Origin: Pseudomonas haemolytica
Lineage (GTDB): Bacteria > Pseudomonadota > Gammaproteobacteria > Pseudomonadales > Pseudomonadaceae
Direction of reading: 5' to 3'
Length of the DNA: 64,000 bases
NCBI RefSeq assembly: GCF_009659625.1
Contig: NZ_VOIW01000011.1
Location: 1-64,000 of the forward strand
Shown here: positions 35,193 to 45,292 of the stretch, piece after piece
How positions within the stretch are numbered: the first letter of the stretch is position 1
Layout of the letters: every line of letters begins with the position of its first letter
Notes under the pieces: model-generated
Database searches by the model: none
What the model saw: the letters and a program-made list of their open reading frames with translations, nothing else
Told to the model about the DNA's origin: nothing
Program-made: the position numbers and the translations under genes

Positions 35193-35948
35193 TTAGCGCG
35201 ACTGAATGATGCTTAACCGTTCACCCACCACCATCTCGGTAATCCAGTCGACCAGAATCGATGTGTAGGCCTGCTGCGATACCGGGTCGCTCAAGGAATG
35301 GTCGGCGCCATCGATGATGCGGTGGGTCAATGAATGGGTCTGCTGGCATGCAGCGCGATAGCTCATGATGGTGGCGTGGGGCACATGGTCGTCGGTTTCT
35401 GATTCGACGATCAGCACATCGCCGGTAAATTGCGCACAGGCATGCAGGGCACGGTTGGTTTCGGCATGCACGAGCGTGCCGCGGTAATCCATCAAATCGG
35501 CTTTATCCAACTCACGCTTGGGCTTGAGCCATTCCTGGTCGCGGTACAGTGCGGGCACCCGCAGCGCCAGCCAACGCACTGGGCGCAATGAGGTGAGGAT
35601 CGCCGCCAGGTAGCCGCCATAGCTGGTGCCCACCACCGCCACCGCCGACGTATCGATAGCCGGGTGGGAGAGCAGGCGGTCGTAGGCGGCCAACAGGTCG
35701 CGCAGGTTGTCTTCGCGGGTAACGCGGGATAACGGGATACCGGTGCCAGCGTGGCCGCGCAGGTCGAAGGTCAGGCATACACACCCAAGGCCGGCGATGC
35801 CTTTGGCTCGCTCCAGGTCACGTTCCTGACTGCCGCCCCAACCGTGCACGAACAACACGCCGGGCACTTTGGATTTGGGGCTGAGGAATGTCCCGCTCAT
35901 CTGTTCGTCGTCTATATCGATGGTGATGCTCTCGCTTCTAGCCGTCAT
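35193..35948 (-). CDS. Alpha/beta hydrolase (dienelactone hydrolase-like)
   Basis: 251 residues. VPGVLFVHGWGGSQERDLERA carries the oxyanion HGWGG, VAVVGTSYGGYLAAIL the nucleophile elbow G-T-S-Y-G, LIVESETDDHVPHA the acid segment and DGADHSLSD the catalytic histidine, so the triad is complete. No signal peptide. Its start overlaps the end of the DUF3182 gene by eleven bases, so the two are co-translated. Substrate unknown; ester or peptide-like amide hydrolysis is plausible. Confidence 0.88.
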   Translation of the reverse strand: MTARSESITIDIDDEQMSGTFLSPKSKVPGVLFVHGWGGSQERDLERAKGIAGLGCVCLTFDLRGHAGTGIPLSRVTREDNLRDLLAAYDRLLSHPAIDTSAVAVVGTSYGGYLAAILTSLRPVRWLALRVPALYRDQEWLKPKRELDKADLMDYRGTLVHAETNRALHACAQFTGDVLIVESETDDHVPHATIMSYRAACQQTHSLTHRIIDGADHSLSDPVSQQAYTSILVDWITEMVVGERLSIIQSR

Positions 35949-37047
35949 AAGTTTTAACCGTCACATACTTGAGAAGAAAGTCGCTGTTTTCGGCCGGGCC
36001 TCGGTACACTTCGATGGCATCCGCCGGTAGCGCTTGGTCCACGTAGGTTTCCACCGAGGACACACGGATGGCCTTCAGACCCGGGTTATTGATGAAGCTC
36101 TGCAAGGCCGCGACCTCCGCGCTACTGGCCCCACCCATGCGCCAGGATTGCTCGAGCACGCCACTGCGACGCTGGCCGTTACTGTCCAGGCCTTGGGCGA
36201 TATCGTAGTTGCGCCGCGAGGCGTAGAAGCCTGGGTAGGCTTCGTCGGCAGCGTTGTCGAATACCTGGGCCTGCTCGATGGCTTCACGCACATCCGCAGG
36301 CAACGCCAGCTTGAGCAGGTCTTCGTAGTAGCCGGGAACGACCAGCAGGTTGGAGCCGCCGTAAACCTCTTCGCCGTGCCCGTCTTGCGTCAGGTACTGC
36401 TCGCCGCAGTAGCTGAAAATGTGATCGCCGATAAAGCTCTGGCCCACACTGTGGGTGACCACGTCGTGCAGGTCTTGTTCCAGCACCACGCCTTCTTCGA
36501 ACACGCTGGCTGCCTCGGGGCGCGCCAGGATCGTGTCGAGTTCATCGAGGCTGTGGATAACTTCCTGACCCCGCCCGGCGCAGTCGTGCACGGGCTTCAT
36601 GCGAATCGGGCCGCTGTAGAGCAAGCGGATGGCGGCGGGCCTGGCATCTTGCAGGGCGAACACACTCAAGCCGTCCAACACGACTTCGCGCACGCGCTCG
36701 CAGAATACCGGCGACCAGCCTTCAGGCGCCTTTGCCTCAGGGCTCAGCAAGCCATGGCTGATGGCTTTGGTGCAGATGAAATCGTGATCGACATACCCGC
36801 CCCACAGATCTTCCGGCCCATTGATATTAAGTTCGTGCGCTTGGGCGGGCCCGACCAGGGTCTGCGTGGGCAGCAAGTACAGCTCACGGCCGGCGTGCAC
36901 GTCGGCATCGTAGCTGCCACCGAATTTGAGCCCGAGGATCTGCGCCAGCCAGCGGGCCAAAGCGCGGTTGGTTTCGATTTCATGCTGCGGCGCGCTCGCG
37001 CGCGTGGAGTGCGCGACGACCAGCTTTTTGCGATTCGTTGGGGTCAT
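35938..37047 (-). CDS. DUF3182 family protein, ATP-grasp-like
   Basis: 369 residues starting MTPTNRKKLVVAHSTRAS after AGGGGGA; the longer open frame upstream (to 37515) has no matching codon pattern and overlaps the next gene. The course of the sequence recalls ATP-grasp ligases: IRLLYSGPIRMKPVHDCAGRGQEVI (nucleotide-binding lysine and glycine-rich loop), VFEEGVVLEQDLHDVVTHSVGQSFIGDHIFSY, then a helical C-terminus. This likeness is by eye and would need a profile search. It is paired with an alpha/beta hydrolase. Confidence 0.82.
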   Translation of the reverse strand: MTPTNRKKLVVAHSTRASAPQHEIETNRALARWLAQILGLKFGGSYDADVHAGRELYLLPTQTLVGPAQAHELNINGPEDLWGGYVDHDFICTKAISHGLLSPEAKAPEGWSPVFCERVREVVLDGLSVFALQDARPAAIRLLYSGPIRMKPVHDCAGRGQEVIHSLDELDTILARPEAASVFEEGVVLEQDLHDVVTHSVGQSFIGDHIFSYCGEQYLTQDGHGEEVYGGSNLLVVPGYYEDLLKLALPADVREAIEQAQVFDNAADEAYPGFYASRRNYDIAQGLDSNGQRRSGVLEQSWRMGGASSAEVAALQSFINNPGLKAIRVSSVETYVDQALPADAIEVYRGPAENSDFLLKYVTVKTYDG

Positions 37048-37220
37048 GCGTCCCCCTTGGCCATTCAGCCGGGTATGTAACATGAAAGCTGCATGGATCA
37101 GGCCAACGCGCGGCGTTTGGACGGATGGTTTATAAATCAACCAGTTGCGGAAAAAGTGATGGCCGTTAGCCTGTTCTATTCTGCACGACACGCGCTTTAC
37201 CACACGGCGTTCTGCACGAT

Positions 37221-38192
37221 TCAAACACCAAACCGGTTGCGGTAATCGCTGGGTGCCAGGCCAGTGATCTTCTTGAAGGTCGCGCGAAAGGCGCTGGGAT
37301 CCTGATAGCCCACGGTCCAGGCGATGTGGTCGATGGTACCGTTGGTGAACTCCAGCATCTGCCGTGCTTTGCCCACCCGCAGATGCTGGCAGTATTCGGT
37401 GGGTTTCAAACCGGTCGCATTGCGAAAGCGCCGCAGGAAGGTGCGCTCTTCCAGGTTCGCCTCCCGCGCCATCGCCGCCACGCCGACATCCACCGCGCCA
37501 CTGGCTTGCAGCCAATGCTGGACCTTGAGGATCGCACTGTCACCATGCCTGAGAATCGGCGCAAAGTTACTGCCGCACTGGCTGGCGCTGTCACTGTGTT
37601 CGATCACCAGAAACCGCGCCGTATCGGCCGCGACGCTTGGCCCCATCAGCCGGTCGACCAGGCGCAGGCCCAGTTCGGACCAGGCCATCAGCCCGGCGGT
37701 GGTGATCAGGTCACCGTCATCGACGATGGGCTTATCCGCTTCCAGGCGTACCGCCGGGTAATGGGCCGCGAAAGACTTCGAGGACGACCAGTGGGTGGTG
37801 GCGCTGCGCCCGTCCAACAGCCCGCTGCGCGCCAGCATGATCGAGCCGATGCACACGCCTCCGATTACCGTGCCGGCCGCATGCTGCTGGCGGATCCACT
37901 CCAGCAGCGCAGGCGGCGCCTGATCCTCGGTGAACTCGCCGATCGAAGGTGGCACCAGCAAGGCCATCATCGGTTGGTCCGGGCCTGGGTGGCTGTCGAA
38001 CGCGCGTGCGGGTGTGCCGTGAGCATCTACCTGCCAGTGACTGACCCGCAACAGTGGCAGTTGAACAGTGCGATGCTCGGCGGCGATGCGATTAGCGACC
38101 CCGAACAGGTCGGTCAGGCCATGCACCGCAGCCAGTTGTGCGCCTTGGTAGATCAACACACCCAGTTCCACAGTCCCGCGTTCCACGGCCAT
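37221..38192 (-). CDS. GlxA-family transcriptional regulator (DJ-1/PfpI + AraC HTH)
   Basis: 323 residues. The N-terminal 180 residues are a class I glutamine-amidotransferase-like (DJ-1/PfpI) domain with the cysteine elbow VIGGVCIGSIMLARSGLLDG near 115; the C-terminal 100 are an AraC double helix-turn-helix (VAAMAREANLEERTFLRRFRNATGLKPTEYCQHLRV and IDHIAWTVGYQDPSAFRATFKKITGLAPSDYRNRF). Start 38192 has GGGGAG eight bases before it; twelve extra codons upstream lack an RBS. It diverges from the isochorismatase-family gene, a probable target. Confidence 0.93.
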   Translation of the reverse strand: MAVERGTVELGVLIYQGAQLAAVHGLTDLFGVANRIAAEHRTVQLPLLRVSHWQVDAHGTPARAFDSHPGPDQPMMALLVPPSIGEFTEDQAPPALLEWIRQQHAAGTVIGGVCIGSIMLARSGLLDGRSATTHWSSSKSFAAHYPAVRLEADKPIVDDGDLITTAGLMAWSELGLRLVDRLMGPSVAADTARFLVIEHSDSASQCGSNFAPILRHGDSAILKVQHWLQASGAVDVGVAAMAREANLEERTFLRRFRNATGLKPTEYCQHLRVGKARQMLEFTNGTIDHIAWTVGYQDPSAFRATFKKITGLAPSDYRNRFGV

Positions 38193-38288
38193 TGTCAGTT
38201 CTCCCCCTGTTATTGTCGGTGCAGCCAATCCTCGGCCTGATCGCCAGCTAAGATACTAGGCCCATCAACCCATCACGAGGTAACACAC

Positions 38289-38852
38289 ATGGCCAAGCAG
38301 GCGCTCATCCTAATCGATATCCAGAACGACTACTTCCCGCAGGGCAAGTGGCCGCTCGACGGCGTGGAAGCCGCGGCGGACAAGGCGGCGCAAGTGCTAC
38401 AGGCGTTTCGCCAGGCCGGCGATGCAGTGATTCATGTGCGGCATGAATTTGAAGGCGACGACGCACCGTTCTTTACCCCGGGCTCCGAAGGCGCGCACTT
38501 GCACGCCAAGGTGTTGAACGAGGGCGAAGAACCCGTAGTGCTCAAACACTTTGTGAATGCGTTTCGCCAAACCAACCTGCGCACATTGCTGGAACAGCGC
38601 AGCATCACCGATGTGGTGGTAGTCGGTAGCATGAGCCATATGTGCGTTGATGCGGTGGTGCGGGCGGCAGCGGATCTGGGCTACAAGGTTACGGTGATCC
38701 ATGATGCGTGCGCCACCCGCGATCAGGCGTTCAACGGGCAGGTGATTCCGGCGGCTCAGGTACAAGGCGCGTATATGGCGGCCCTGGCATTCGGCTATGC
38801 GAGCGTGGTGTCGGCGGATGAATTCTTGAAGGTACAGGTGGCGGCCGCGTGA
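38289..38852 (+). CDS. Isochorismatase-family cysteine hydrolase
   Basis: 187 residues with the catalytic triad of the family: D10 (ALILIDIQNDYFPQGKW), K86 (PVVLKHFVNAF) and C119 (VVGSMSHMCVDAVVRAA). Family members cleave C-N amide bonds (nicotinamidase, N-carbamoylsarcosine amidase) or isochorismate; the specific substrate cannot be read here. No signal peptide. It is transcribed away from the GlxA-type regulator 97 bp upstream, an arrangement commonly seen for regulator/target pairs. Confidence 0.92.
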   Translation: MAKQALILIDIQNDYFPQGKWPLDGVEAAADKAAQVLQAFRQAGDAVIHVRHEFEGDDAPFFTPGSEGAHLHAKVLNEGEEPVVLKHFVNAFRQTNLRTLLEQRSITDVVVVGSMSHMCVDAVVRAAADLGYKVTVIHDACATRDQAFNGQVIPAAQVQGAYMAALAFGYASVVSADEFLKVQVAAA

Positions 38853-38873
38853 CCGCCACACGGGTCGGTGGTT

Positions 38874-39635
38874 TTAGCGTGTAGCGATGATGAACAGGCG
38901 CGGGAATGGCAGCAGTACGGTGCCATCGGCCAGGGCTGGATAAGCCTGGATGATTCGCGCCTGGTATTCCTGTAGGAACGCGGCTTTTTCATCGTCGGTC
39001 AACGGCGCTAGAAAGGGCCGCAATGCCGACGCCTTGAACCACTCCACCACCGCCGCGTGACCTACCAGCGGGTGCTGATAAGTGGTGCGCCATATATCCA
39101 CGGTGCTGCAATGCTTGCTCAGCAGTTCGTAGTAGTAGCTCGCAGTGTGCCGTTCGTTGTGTCTGATCGCGCCGATCTTCGCGGACCATGGGCCATCGGC
39201 CGCGATTTCGCGGGCCAGGCGGTGGGCGGGCTCGTCAAGGTTGTCTGGCGTTTGCACCGCCAGCGTACCGCCCGGGTTCAGTTGGTTGACCAAGTGCGGG
39301 TAGAGCGTGGCGTGGTCGGGCAGCCATTGCAGTGAGGCATTGGCCAGGATCACATCGAAGGTTTGGGCTGGACTCCAGGCACCGATATCGGCCAGCTCGA
39401 AGTTCAACGCCGGTCGACGTTTACGGGCATCGACCAGCATGTCATCGGAGCTGTCGATGCCGGTGACGTGCGCTTGGGGGAAACGCTCAGCCAGCACTTC
39501 AGTGGAGTTACCCGGCCCACAACCCAAGTCAATGGCTGTGCGTACGTCAGTAGAGGGAATAGCCGCCACCAGGTCACGAACGGGGCGAGTGCGCTGCTGT
39601 TCGAACATCGTGTATTGCTTGGCGGACCAGGTCAT
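38874..39635 (-). CDS. tam: Trans-aconitate 2-methyltransferase
   Basis: 253 residues. SAM motif I AIDLGCGPGNSTEVLAERFP, post-I VTGIDSSDDMLVDARKR, then DVILANASLQWLPDH, and the Tam-typical opening MTWSAKQYTMFEQQRTRPVRDLV. Tam methylates trans-aconitate, a spontaneously formed inhibitor of aconitase. Start 39635 matches the family; 30 more upstream codons on this strand are not conserved in character. It converges on the hydrolase gene. Confidence 0.92.
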   Translation of the reverse strand: MTWSAKQYTMFEQQRTRPVRDLVAAIPSTDVRTAIDLGCGPGNSTEVLAERFPQAHVTGIDSSDDMLVDARKRRPALNFELADIGAWSPAQTFDVILANASLQWLPDHATLYPHLVNQLNPGGTLAVQTPDNLDEPAHRLAREIAADGPWSAKIGAIRHNERHTASYYYELLSKHCSTVDIWRTTYQHPLVGHAAVVEWFKASALRPFLAPLTDDEKAAFLQEYQARIIQAYPALADGTVLLPFPRLFIIATR

Positions 39636-39762
39636 CACGGCTTTCCTTCGTTTGAGAGGTTGGCTACAGCCTAAATCTTGTGACTCAAGAGAACAAATGC
39701 CAGGTTTGGAGTGCCGCCGGTGCACGGAGAACCCGTGCGCAGCACCTGCGTATAGGCCACAA

Positions 39763-39795
39763 AAAACCCCCGAAGCTTTCGCTATCGGGGGTTTT
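39763..39795 (-). terminator. Rho-independent terminator after ssb
   Basis: AAAACCCCCG (39763-39772) pairs with CGGGGGTTTT (39786-39795) around a 13-base loop; A/T tracts flank both sides, so it can work on the minus strand for ssb. Confidence 0.8.
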
Positions 39796-39817
39796 GTTTG
39801 TTCCGGGGGCTTAGACC

Positions 39818-40345
39818 TCAGAACGGGATATCGTCGTCAAAGCTGTCGAAATCCGGGGCCGGTTGAGGAGCAGCCTGCTGTGGAGGCGGTGCCTGGCGCG
39901 ACTGTTGCGGTGCCGACTGCTGCGGGCGCGGAGCCTGCTGGCGTGGGGCCGGAGCGGACTGCTGGTAGTTGTTGCCCCCGCCTTGTTGGTCGCCCTGCTG
40001 TGGACGACCGCCCAGCAGTTGCATGGTGCCTTGCATGTCGACCACGATTTCGGTGGTGTAACGCTTGATACCGTCTTTTTCCCACTCGCGGGTTTGCAGT
40101 TTGCCTTCGATGTAGACCTGCGAACCTTTGCGCAGGTACTCACCGGCGATCTCTGCGACCTTGCCGAACATCGACACACGGTGCCATTCGGTTTTCTCGA
40201 CCTTTTGGCCGGTCTGCTTGTCGGTCCACTGTTCGCTGGTCGCCAGACTCAGGTTGGTCACGGCGTTACCGTTAGGCAAGTAGCGAACTTCGGGATCCTG
40301 GCCGCAAGTACCGACCAATATGACTTTGTTAACCCCACGGGCCAT
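39818..40345 (-). CDS. ssb: Single-stranded DNA-binding protein
   Basis: 175 residues. OB-fold core [39 protein letters not shown], and [33 protein letters not shown] up to about 110; then a Gln/Pro-rich linker with repeated QQ and APAPRQ tracts; then the acidic tip DSFDDDIPF that recruits repair and replication partners. It is downstream of an MFS gene with a nine-base gap, both minus strand, and close to uvrA as in many gammaproteobacteria. Confidence 0.97.
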   Translation of the reverse strand: MARGVNKVILVGTCGQDPEVRYLPNGNAVTNLSLATSEQWTDKQTGQKVEKTEWHRVSMFGKVAEIAGEYLRKGSQVYIEGKLQTREWEKDGIKRYTTEIVVDMQGTMQLLGGRPQQGDQQGGGNNYQQSAPAPRQQAPRPQQSAPQQSRQAPPPQQAAPQPAPDFDSFDDDIPF

Positions 40346-40354
40346 AACGTTCTC

Positions 40355-41749
40355 CTAGGCTGGGCGCGCTGTCGGCACTGGGTTGACCAGTTGCTCGAGC
40401 GTCGCGCGATCCAATAATTCGGTGTCCAATTTGATGTAAATGGCCGCCTCTTCAGCGACCACAACTGCATCCGTTACCCCTACGACGGCCTTCAGGCGCT
40501 CTACCAGACCGGCTTCGCGGATCGCCTCGGGCGATAGCGGCAAACGCAGGCTTGTGACGTAGGGAGGTTCGCGCATGGTAACAGCAAAGACCAGCCAAAG
40601 TGCAGCCAGCCCGGCGCATCCGAGGAACACAACCGACAAACCGCCATGCTGGAACATCCAGCCGCCCATGATGCCGCCCAATGCAGAGCCGAGGAACTGG
40701 CTGGTGGAATACACCCCCATGGCCGTGCCCTTGCCTCCGGCCGGTGAAACCTTACTGATCAGCGACGGCAGCGATGCTTCCAGCAGGTTGAATGCGGTGA
40801 AAAACACCACCGTGCCGATCACCAGTGCTCGCAGGCTATCGCCGAACTTCCAGAAGAATAGCTCAGTCAGCATCAGCGTCGCGACGGCACCGAGCAGAAC
40901 TCGTTTCATTTTGCGTTTCTTCTCGCCATAGATGATGAACGGGATCATGGCGAAGAACGAAATCAGCAGTGCGGTGAGATACACCCACCAGTGCTGTTCC
41001 TTGGGCAACCCGGCTTTTTCCACCAGGGCCAGGGGCAAGGCAACGAAGCTGCACATCAGCATGGCGTGCAACACGAAGATACCCAAATCCAGGCGAAGCA
41101 GGTCCGGGTGCTTGAGCGTCGGCAGCAATGCCTGGCGGGCGACGCCCGACTCACGGTGCTGCAACGTGCCAGTGGAGCGCGGCACCATAAAGGCCACGAT
41201 CACGATACCGAACAGCGCCATGCCGCCAGTGGCCAGGAACAGACCGTGCAAGCCGAACGCGCGGGTCAGCAAGGGGCCGACCACCATGGCCACGGCAAAC
41301 GACAGGCCGATGGTCATGCCGATCATGGCCATGGCCTTGGTGCGGTGTTGTTCGCGGGTCAGGTCGGACAGCAATGCCATGACCGCGGCGGAAATCGCAC
41401 CGGCGCCCTGCAGGATACGACCGGCGATCACGCCCCAGATCGAATCCGACTGGGCTGCGAGCACACTGCCAAGGGCGAACACGATCAGCCCCAGGTAAAT
41501 CACCGGGCGACGGCCAATACGGTCGGAAATGATCCCGAACGGGATCTGGAATATCGCCTGGGTCAGGCCATAGGCGCCAATCGCGAGGCCGATCAAAGCG
41601 GGGGTCGCGCCTGCGAGATCCATTCCATAGGTCGCCAGCACTGGCAACACCATAAACATGCCCAGCATACGGAAGGCGAACACCAGGGCCAGACCGCTTG
41701 CCGCTCGGGTCTCGCCGCTACTCATGCGTTCGCTGTGGGGATCGTGCAT
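40355..41749 (-). CDS. MFS transporter with C-terminal YAM-like domain (YajR-like)
   Basis: 464 residues, twelve predicted helices. Motif A is [18 protein letters not shown] between helices 2 and 3; the first helix has [24 protein letters not shown]. After the last helix (about 395) follows a soluble ferredoxin-like module, [40 protein letters not shown], matching the YAM domain of E. coli YajR, a proton-coupled exporter of unknown substrate. GAGG stands seven bases before the ATG. It sits between ssb and uvrA and is transcribed away from uvrA. Confidence 0.92.
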   Translation of the reverse strand: MHDPHSERMSSGETRAASGLALVFAFRMLGMFMVLPVLATYGMDLAGATPALIGLAIGAYGLTQAIFQIPFGIISDRIGRRPVIYLGLIVFALGSVLAAQSDSIWGVIAGRILQGAGAISAAVMALLSDLTREQHRTKAMAMIGMTIGLSFAVAMVVGPLLTRAFGLHGLFLATGGMALFGIVIVAFMVPRSTGTLQHRESGVARQALLPTLKHPDLLRLDLGIFVLHAMLMCSFVALPLALVEKAGLPKEQHWWVYLTALLISFFAMIPFIIYGEKKRKMKRVLLGAVATLMLTELFFWKFGDSLRALVIGTVVFFTAFNLLEASLPSLISKVSPAGGKGTAMGVYSTSQFLGSALGGIMGGWMFQHGGLSVVFLGCAGLAALWLVFAVTMREPPYVTSLRLPLSPEAIREAGLVERLKAVVGVTDAVVVAEEAAIYIKLDTELLDRATLEQLVNPVPTARPA

Positions 41750-41861
41750 GGAAAAACCTCGTGTGAACCGGCGGCGATTCTACCAGTCCCATCGATTGAG
41801 AGGGTATATGCGGCGCTTTGCCGCGCAGCTTTCATGTAAGGCTGCAAGCGGCCTTTTGACA

Positions 41862-41877
41862 GTGTATATTCATCCAG
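41862..41877 (+). promoter_or_regulatory. LexA-type box upstream of uvrA
   Basis: GTGTATATTCATCCAG follows CTG-N10-CAG with one mismatch (G for C at the first base) and the usual TATA-rich centre. It is 50 bases before the uvrA start in the divergent MFS-uvrA gap, consistent with SOS control of uvrA. Confidence 0.6.
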
Positions 41878-41927
41878 TCTTTAGCCGTATACTCCGGCAT
41901 TATTTACGCCCGCCGTGCGAGGCCATC

Positions 41928-44762
41928 TTGGACAAGATCCTGATTCGTGGGGCTAGAACCCACAACCTGAAGAACATCGACCTGACCCTGCCCCGGGACA
42001 AACTGATCGTCATCACCGGTTTGTCCGGCTCCGGCAAGTCGTCCCTGGCGTTCGACACGCTTTATGCCGAAGGTCAGCGTCGCTATGTCGAATCCCTGTC
42101 GGCCTATGCCCGGCAGTTCCTGTCAATGATGGAAAAGCCCGACGTCGACACCATCGAAGGCCTGTCGCCGGCGATCTCCATCGAACAGAAGTCGACCTCC
42201 CACAACCCTCGCTCCACCGTGGGCACCATTACCGAGATCTACGACTACCTGCGCCTGCTGTACGCCCGCGTGGGTATCCCCCGCTGCCCGGACCACGACA
42301 TTCCGCTCGAAGCCCAGACCGTCAGCCAGATGGTCGACCTGGTGCTGGCCCAGCCGGAAGGCGCCAAGCTGATGCTGCTGGCGCCGGTAATTCGCGAGCG
42401 CAAGGGTGAACACCTTTCAGTCTTCGAAGAGCTGCGTGCCCAAGGCTTCGTGCGTGCGCGCATCAACGGCAAGCTTTATGAGCTGGATGAAGCGCCCAAG
42501 CTCGACAAGCAGAAAAAGCACTCCATTGATGTGGTAGTCGACCGCTTCAAGGTGCGCGCCGACCTGCAGCAGCGATTGGCGGAATCGTTCGAAACCGCGC
42601 TGAAGCTGGCCGATGGCATTGCCCTGGTGGCGCCAATGGACGACGAGCCGGGCGAAGAGATTATCTTCTCCGCGCGTTTCGCCTGCCCGATCTGTGGCCA
42701 TGCCATCAGCGAGCTGGAACCCAAGCTGTTTTCCTTCAACAACCCGGCCGGCGCTTGCCCGACTTGCGATGGCCTGGGTGTGAAGCAGTTTTTCGATATC
42801 AAGCGCCTGGTCAATGGCGACCTGACCCTGGCCGAGGGGGCGATACGTGGTTGGGATAGGCGCAATGTCTACTACTTCCAGATGCTGGGTTCGTTGGCGT
42901 CCCATTACAAGTTCAGCCTGGAGGTGCCATTCAACCAACTGCCGGCAGACCAGCAGAAGGTCATCCTCCACGGCAGTGGTTCGCAGAATGTCGATTTCAA
43001 GTACCTGAACGACCGCGGCGATATCGTCAAGCGCTCGCACCCATTCGAAGGCATCGTGCCGAACCTGGAACGCCGCTACCGCGAAACCGAATCGGCGAGC
43101 GTGCGCGAGGAGCTGGCGAAGTTCCTCAGCACACAGCCCTGCCCGGATTGCCGTGGCACGCGCCTGCGCCGTGAAGCACGGCATGTGTGGGTAGGCGAAA
43201 AGACATTGCCGGCGGTGACCAACCTGCCGATTGGCGATGCTTGTGAATACTTTGGTGTGCTCAAGCTGACCGGGCGTCGCGGGGAAATTGCCGACAAGAT
43301 CCTCAAGGAAATTCGCGAGCGGTTGCAGTTCCTGGTTAACGTTGGCCTGGACTATCTCTCCCTGGACCGTAGCGCCGATACCTTGTCTGGTGGTGAGGCG
43401 CAGCGGATCCGTTTGGCCAGCCAGATTGGTGCCGGCCTGGTAGGCGTTCTGTATATCCTCGACGAGCCGTCGATTGGCTTGCACCAACGGGATAACGACC
43501 GCCTGCTGGGCACATTGAAACACCTGCGGGATATCGGCAATACGGTCATTGTGGTCGAGCATGACGAAGACGCGATCCGCCTGGCCGACTACGTGGTCGA
43601 TATCGGCCCGGGGGCGGGTGTGCATGGTGGGCATATTGTTGCCGAGGGTACGCCTGCCGAAGTGATGGCACATCCTGATTCGTTGACCGGCAAATACCTG
43701 TCTGGTCGAGTGAAGATCGAAGTGCCCGCCAAGCGTACGCCGCGCAACAAGAAGATGGCCCTGCACCTCAAGGGCGCGCGCGGGAACAACCTGCGTAATG
43801 TCGACCTGGAAATCCCGCTGGGCCTGCTGACCTGTGTGACCGGTGTTTCCGGTTCGGGCAAGTCAACGCTGATCAACAACACGCTGTTCCCACTGAGTGC
43901 CACCGCCCTGAACGGCGCGACCACCCTGGAAGCGGCGGCCCACGACAGCATCAAGGGCCTTGAGCACCTGGACAAGGTGGTCGATATCGACCAGAGCCCG
44001 ATTGGGCGTACGCCGCGCTCCAACCCGGCCACCTACACCGGGCTGTTTACGCCGATTCGCGAGCTGTTCGCCGGTGTTCCAGAGTCCCGCTCGCGGGGCT
44101 ATGGGCCTGGTCGGTTCTCGTTCAACGTCAAGGGCGGGCGCTGTGAGGCCTGTCAGGGCGATGGCCTGATCAAGGTTGAAATGCACTTCCTACCGGACAT
44201 CTACGTGCCGTGTGACGTGTGCAAGAGCAAGCGCTACAACCGTGAAACGCTGGAGATCAAGTACAAGGGCAAGAGCATCCACGAAACCCTGGAGATGACC
44301 ATCGAGGAAGCGCGGGTATTCTTCGACGCGGTGCCAGCGCTGGCGCGCAAACTGCAGACGCTGATGGATGTAGGTCTGTCGTATATCAAGCTGGGGCAAT
44401 CGGCGACCACGCTGTCAGGTGGTGAGGCGCAGCGGGTCAAGCTGTCTCGCGAGCTGTCCAAGCGTGATACCGGCAAGACCCTCTACATCCTGGACGAGCC
44501 GACCACCGGCCTGCACTTCGCGGATATCCAACAGCTGTTGGACGTGCTCCACCGCCTGCGGGACCACGGAAATACCGTGGTGGTGATCGAGCACAATCTT
44601 GATGTGATCAAGACGGCTGACTGGCTGGTGGACCTGGGGCCGGAAGGCGGCTCCAAGGGTGGCCAGATCATCGCGGTGGGCACACCGGAGCAAGTTTCCG
44701 AGATGCCGCAGTCCCACACGGGTTACTACTTGAAGCCACTGTTGGCGCGCGACCGAGCCTGA
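41928..44762 (+). CDS. uvrA: Excinuclease ABC subunit A
   Basis: Damage-recognition ATPase of nucleotide excision repair, 944 residues from a TTG start that gives the family N-terminus [19 protein letters not shown]. Longer ATG frames reach back to 41658 but run across the promoter and into the MFS gene. Walker A motifs: GLSGSGKSS near 31 and GVSGSGKST near 640. Signatures are [21 protein letters not shown] and [20 protein letters not shown]. Zinc modules: CPICGHAI...CPTC near 253-281 and [19 protein letters not shown]...CDVC near 739-765. A LexA-type box precedes it and a two-way terminator follows. Confidence 0.98.
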   Translation: MDKILIRGARTHNLKNIDLTLPRDKLIVITGLSGSGKSSLAFDTLYAEGQRRYVESLSAYARQFLSMMEKPDVDTIEGLSPAISIEQKSTSHNPRSTVGTITEIYDYLRLLYARVGIPRCPDHDIPLEAQTVSQMVDLVLAQPEGAKLMLLAPVIRERKGEHLSVFEELRAQGFVRARINGKLYELDEAPKLDKQKKHSIDVVVDRFKVRADLQQRLAESFETALKLADGIALVAPMDDEPGEEIIFSARFACPICGHAISELEPKLFSFNNPAGACPTCDGLGVKQFFDIKRLVNGDLTLAEGAIRGWDRRNVYYFQMLGSLASHYKFSLEVPFNQLPADQQKVILHGSGSQNVDFKYLNDRGDIVKRSHPFEGIVPNLERRYRETESASVREELAKFLSTQPCPDCRGTRLRREARHVWVGEKTLPAVTNLPIGDACEYFGVLKLTGRRGEIADKILKEIRERLQFLVNVGLDYLSLDRSADTLSGGEAQRIRLASQIGAGLVGVLYILDEPSIGLHQRDNDRLLGTLKHLRDIGNTVIVVEHDEDAIRLADYVVDIGPGAGVHGGHIVAEGTPAEVMAHPDSLTGKYLSGRVKIEVPAKRTPRNKKMALHLKGARGNNLRNVDLEIPLGLLTCVTGVSGSGKSTLINNTLFPLSATALNGATTLEAAAHDSIKGLEHLDKVVDIDQSPIGRTPRSNPATYTGLFTPIRELFAGVPESRSRGYGPGRFSFNVKGGRCEACQGDGLIKVEMHFLPDIYVPCDVCKSKRYNRETLEIKYKGKSIHETLEMTIEEARVFFDAVPALARKLQTLMDVGLSYIKLGQSATTLSGGEAQRVKLSRELSKRDTGKTLYILDEPTTGLHFADIQQLLDVLHRLRDHGNTVVVIEHNLDVIKTADWLVDLGPEGGSKGGQIIAVGTPEQVSEMPQSHTGYYLKPLLARDRA

Positions 44763-44777
44763 TTTTTCGGGCTCACT

Positions 44778-44815
44778 AAAAAGCCCCTGTCACTTCACGG
44801 TGACAAGGGCTTTTT
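44778..44815. terminator. Bidirectional terminator between uvrA and the ferritin gene
   Basis: AAAAAGCCC...TGTCAC and GGTGACA...GGGCTTTTT form a long near-perfect stem with A-tract and T-tract on the two sides, 15 bases after the uvrA stop and 12 before the converging gene end. It serves both. Confidence 0.9.
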
Positions 44816-44827
44816 CGTAGCCTGGAA

Positions 44828-45292
44828 TCAGAACTGCGATTGCAGGTAATTCTCCAGGCCGATCAACTTGATCAGGCCCAACTGCTTTTCAAGCCAGTAG
44901 GTGTGGTCTTCTTCGGTGTCATTCAACTGCACCCGCAGTATTTCCCGGGTAACGTAGTCGTTGTGCTGCTCGCAAAGCTCAATGCCTTTGCAGAGTGCGG
45001 CACGGACCTTGTACTCGAGGCGAAGATCGGCAGCCAGCATGTCAGGTACCGTGGTGCCCACGTCCAGATCATCAGGGCGCATACGCGGCGTGCCTTCGAG
45101 CATCAGGATACGGCGCATCAGTGCGTCGGCGTGCTGTGCCTCTTCTTCCATCTCGTGATTGATACGTTCGTAGAGCTCGGTAAAGCCCCAATCTTCGTAC
45201 ATGCGCGAATGGATGAAATATTGGTCACGAGCTGCCAGTTCGCCCGTCAGCAACGTGTTGAGGTAATCGATTACGTCGGGGTGACCTTGCAT
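44828..45292 (-). CDS. bfrA: Bacterioferritin-like ferritin without heme ligand (BfrA/FtnA)
   Basis: 154 residues from [26 protein letters not shown], a four-helix ferritin. Ferroxidase ligands are in place (E18, E51, H54; later E94-type and EDH near 127-130). The heme-binding methionine of bacterioferritins, M52, is alanine here (EEEAQHAD), so it should form heme-free, FtnA-like shells, as is known for the P. aeruginosa protein encoded next to katA. It stores iron and lowers Fenton chemistry beside catalase. Fourteen extra upstream codons are rejected because the family starts at MQGHP. Confidence 0.93.
   Translation of the reverse strand: MQGHPDVIDYLNTLLTGELAARDQYFIHSRMYEDWGFTELYERINHEMEEEAQHADALMRRILMLEGTPRMRPDDLDVGTTVPDMLAADLRLEYKVRAALCKGIELCEQHNDYVTREILRVQLNDTEEDHTYWLEKQLGLIKLIGLENYLQSQF

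Noticed and set aside
37048-37515. 156-codon N-terminal extension of the DUF3182 gene
   Set aside because: Overlaps the GlxA regulator gene antisense-free end and the intergenic gap; a strong AGGGGGA marks the 37047 start.
41658-41927. ATG-initiated N-terminal extension of uvrA
   Set aside because: It overlaps the MFS gene and the promoter/LexA region; UvrA homology begins exactly at the TTG.
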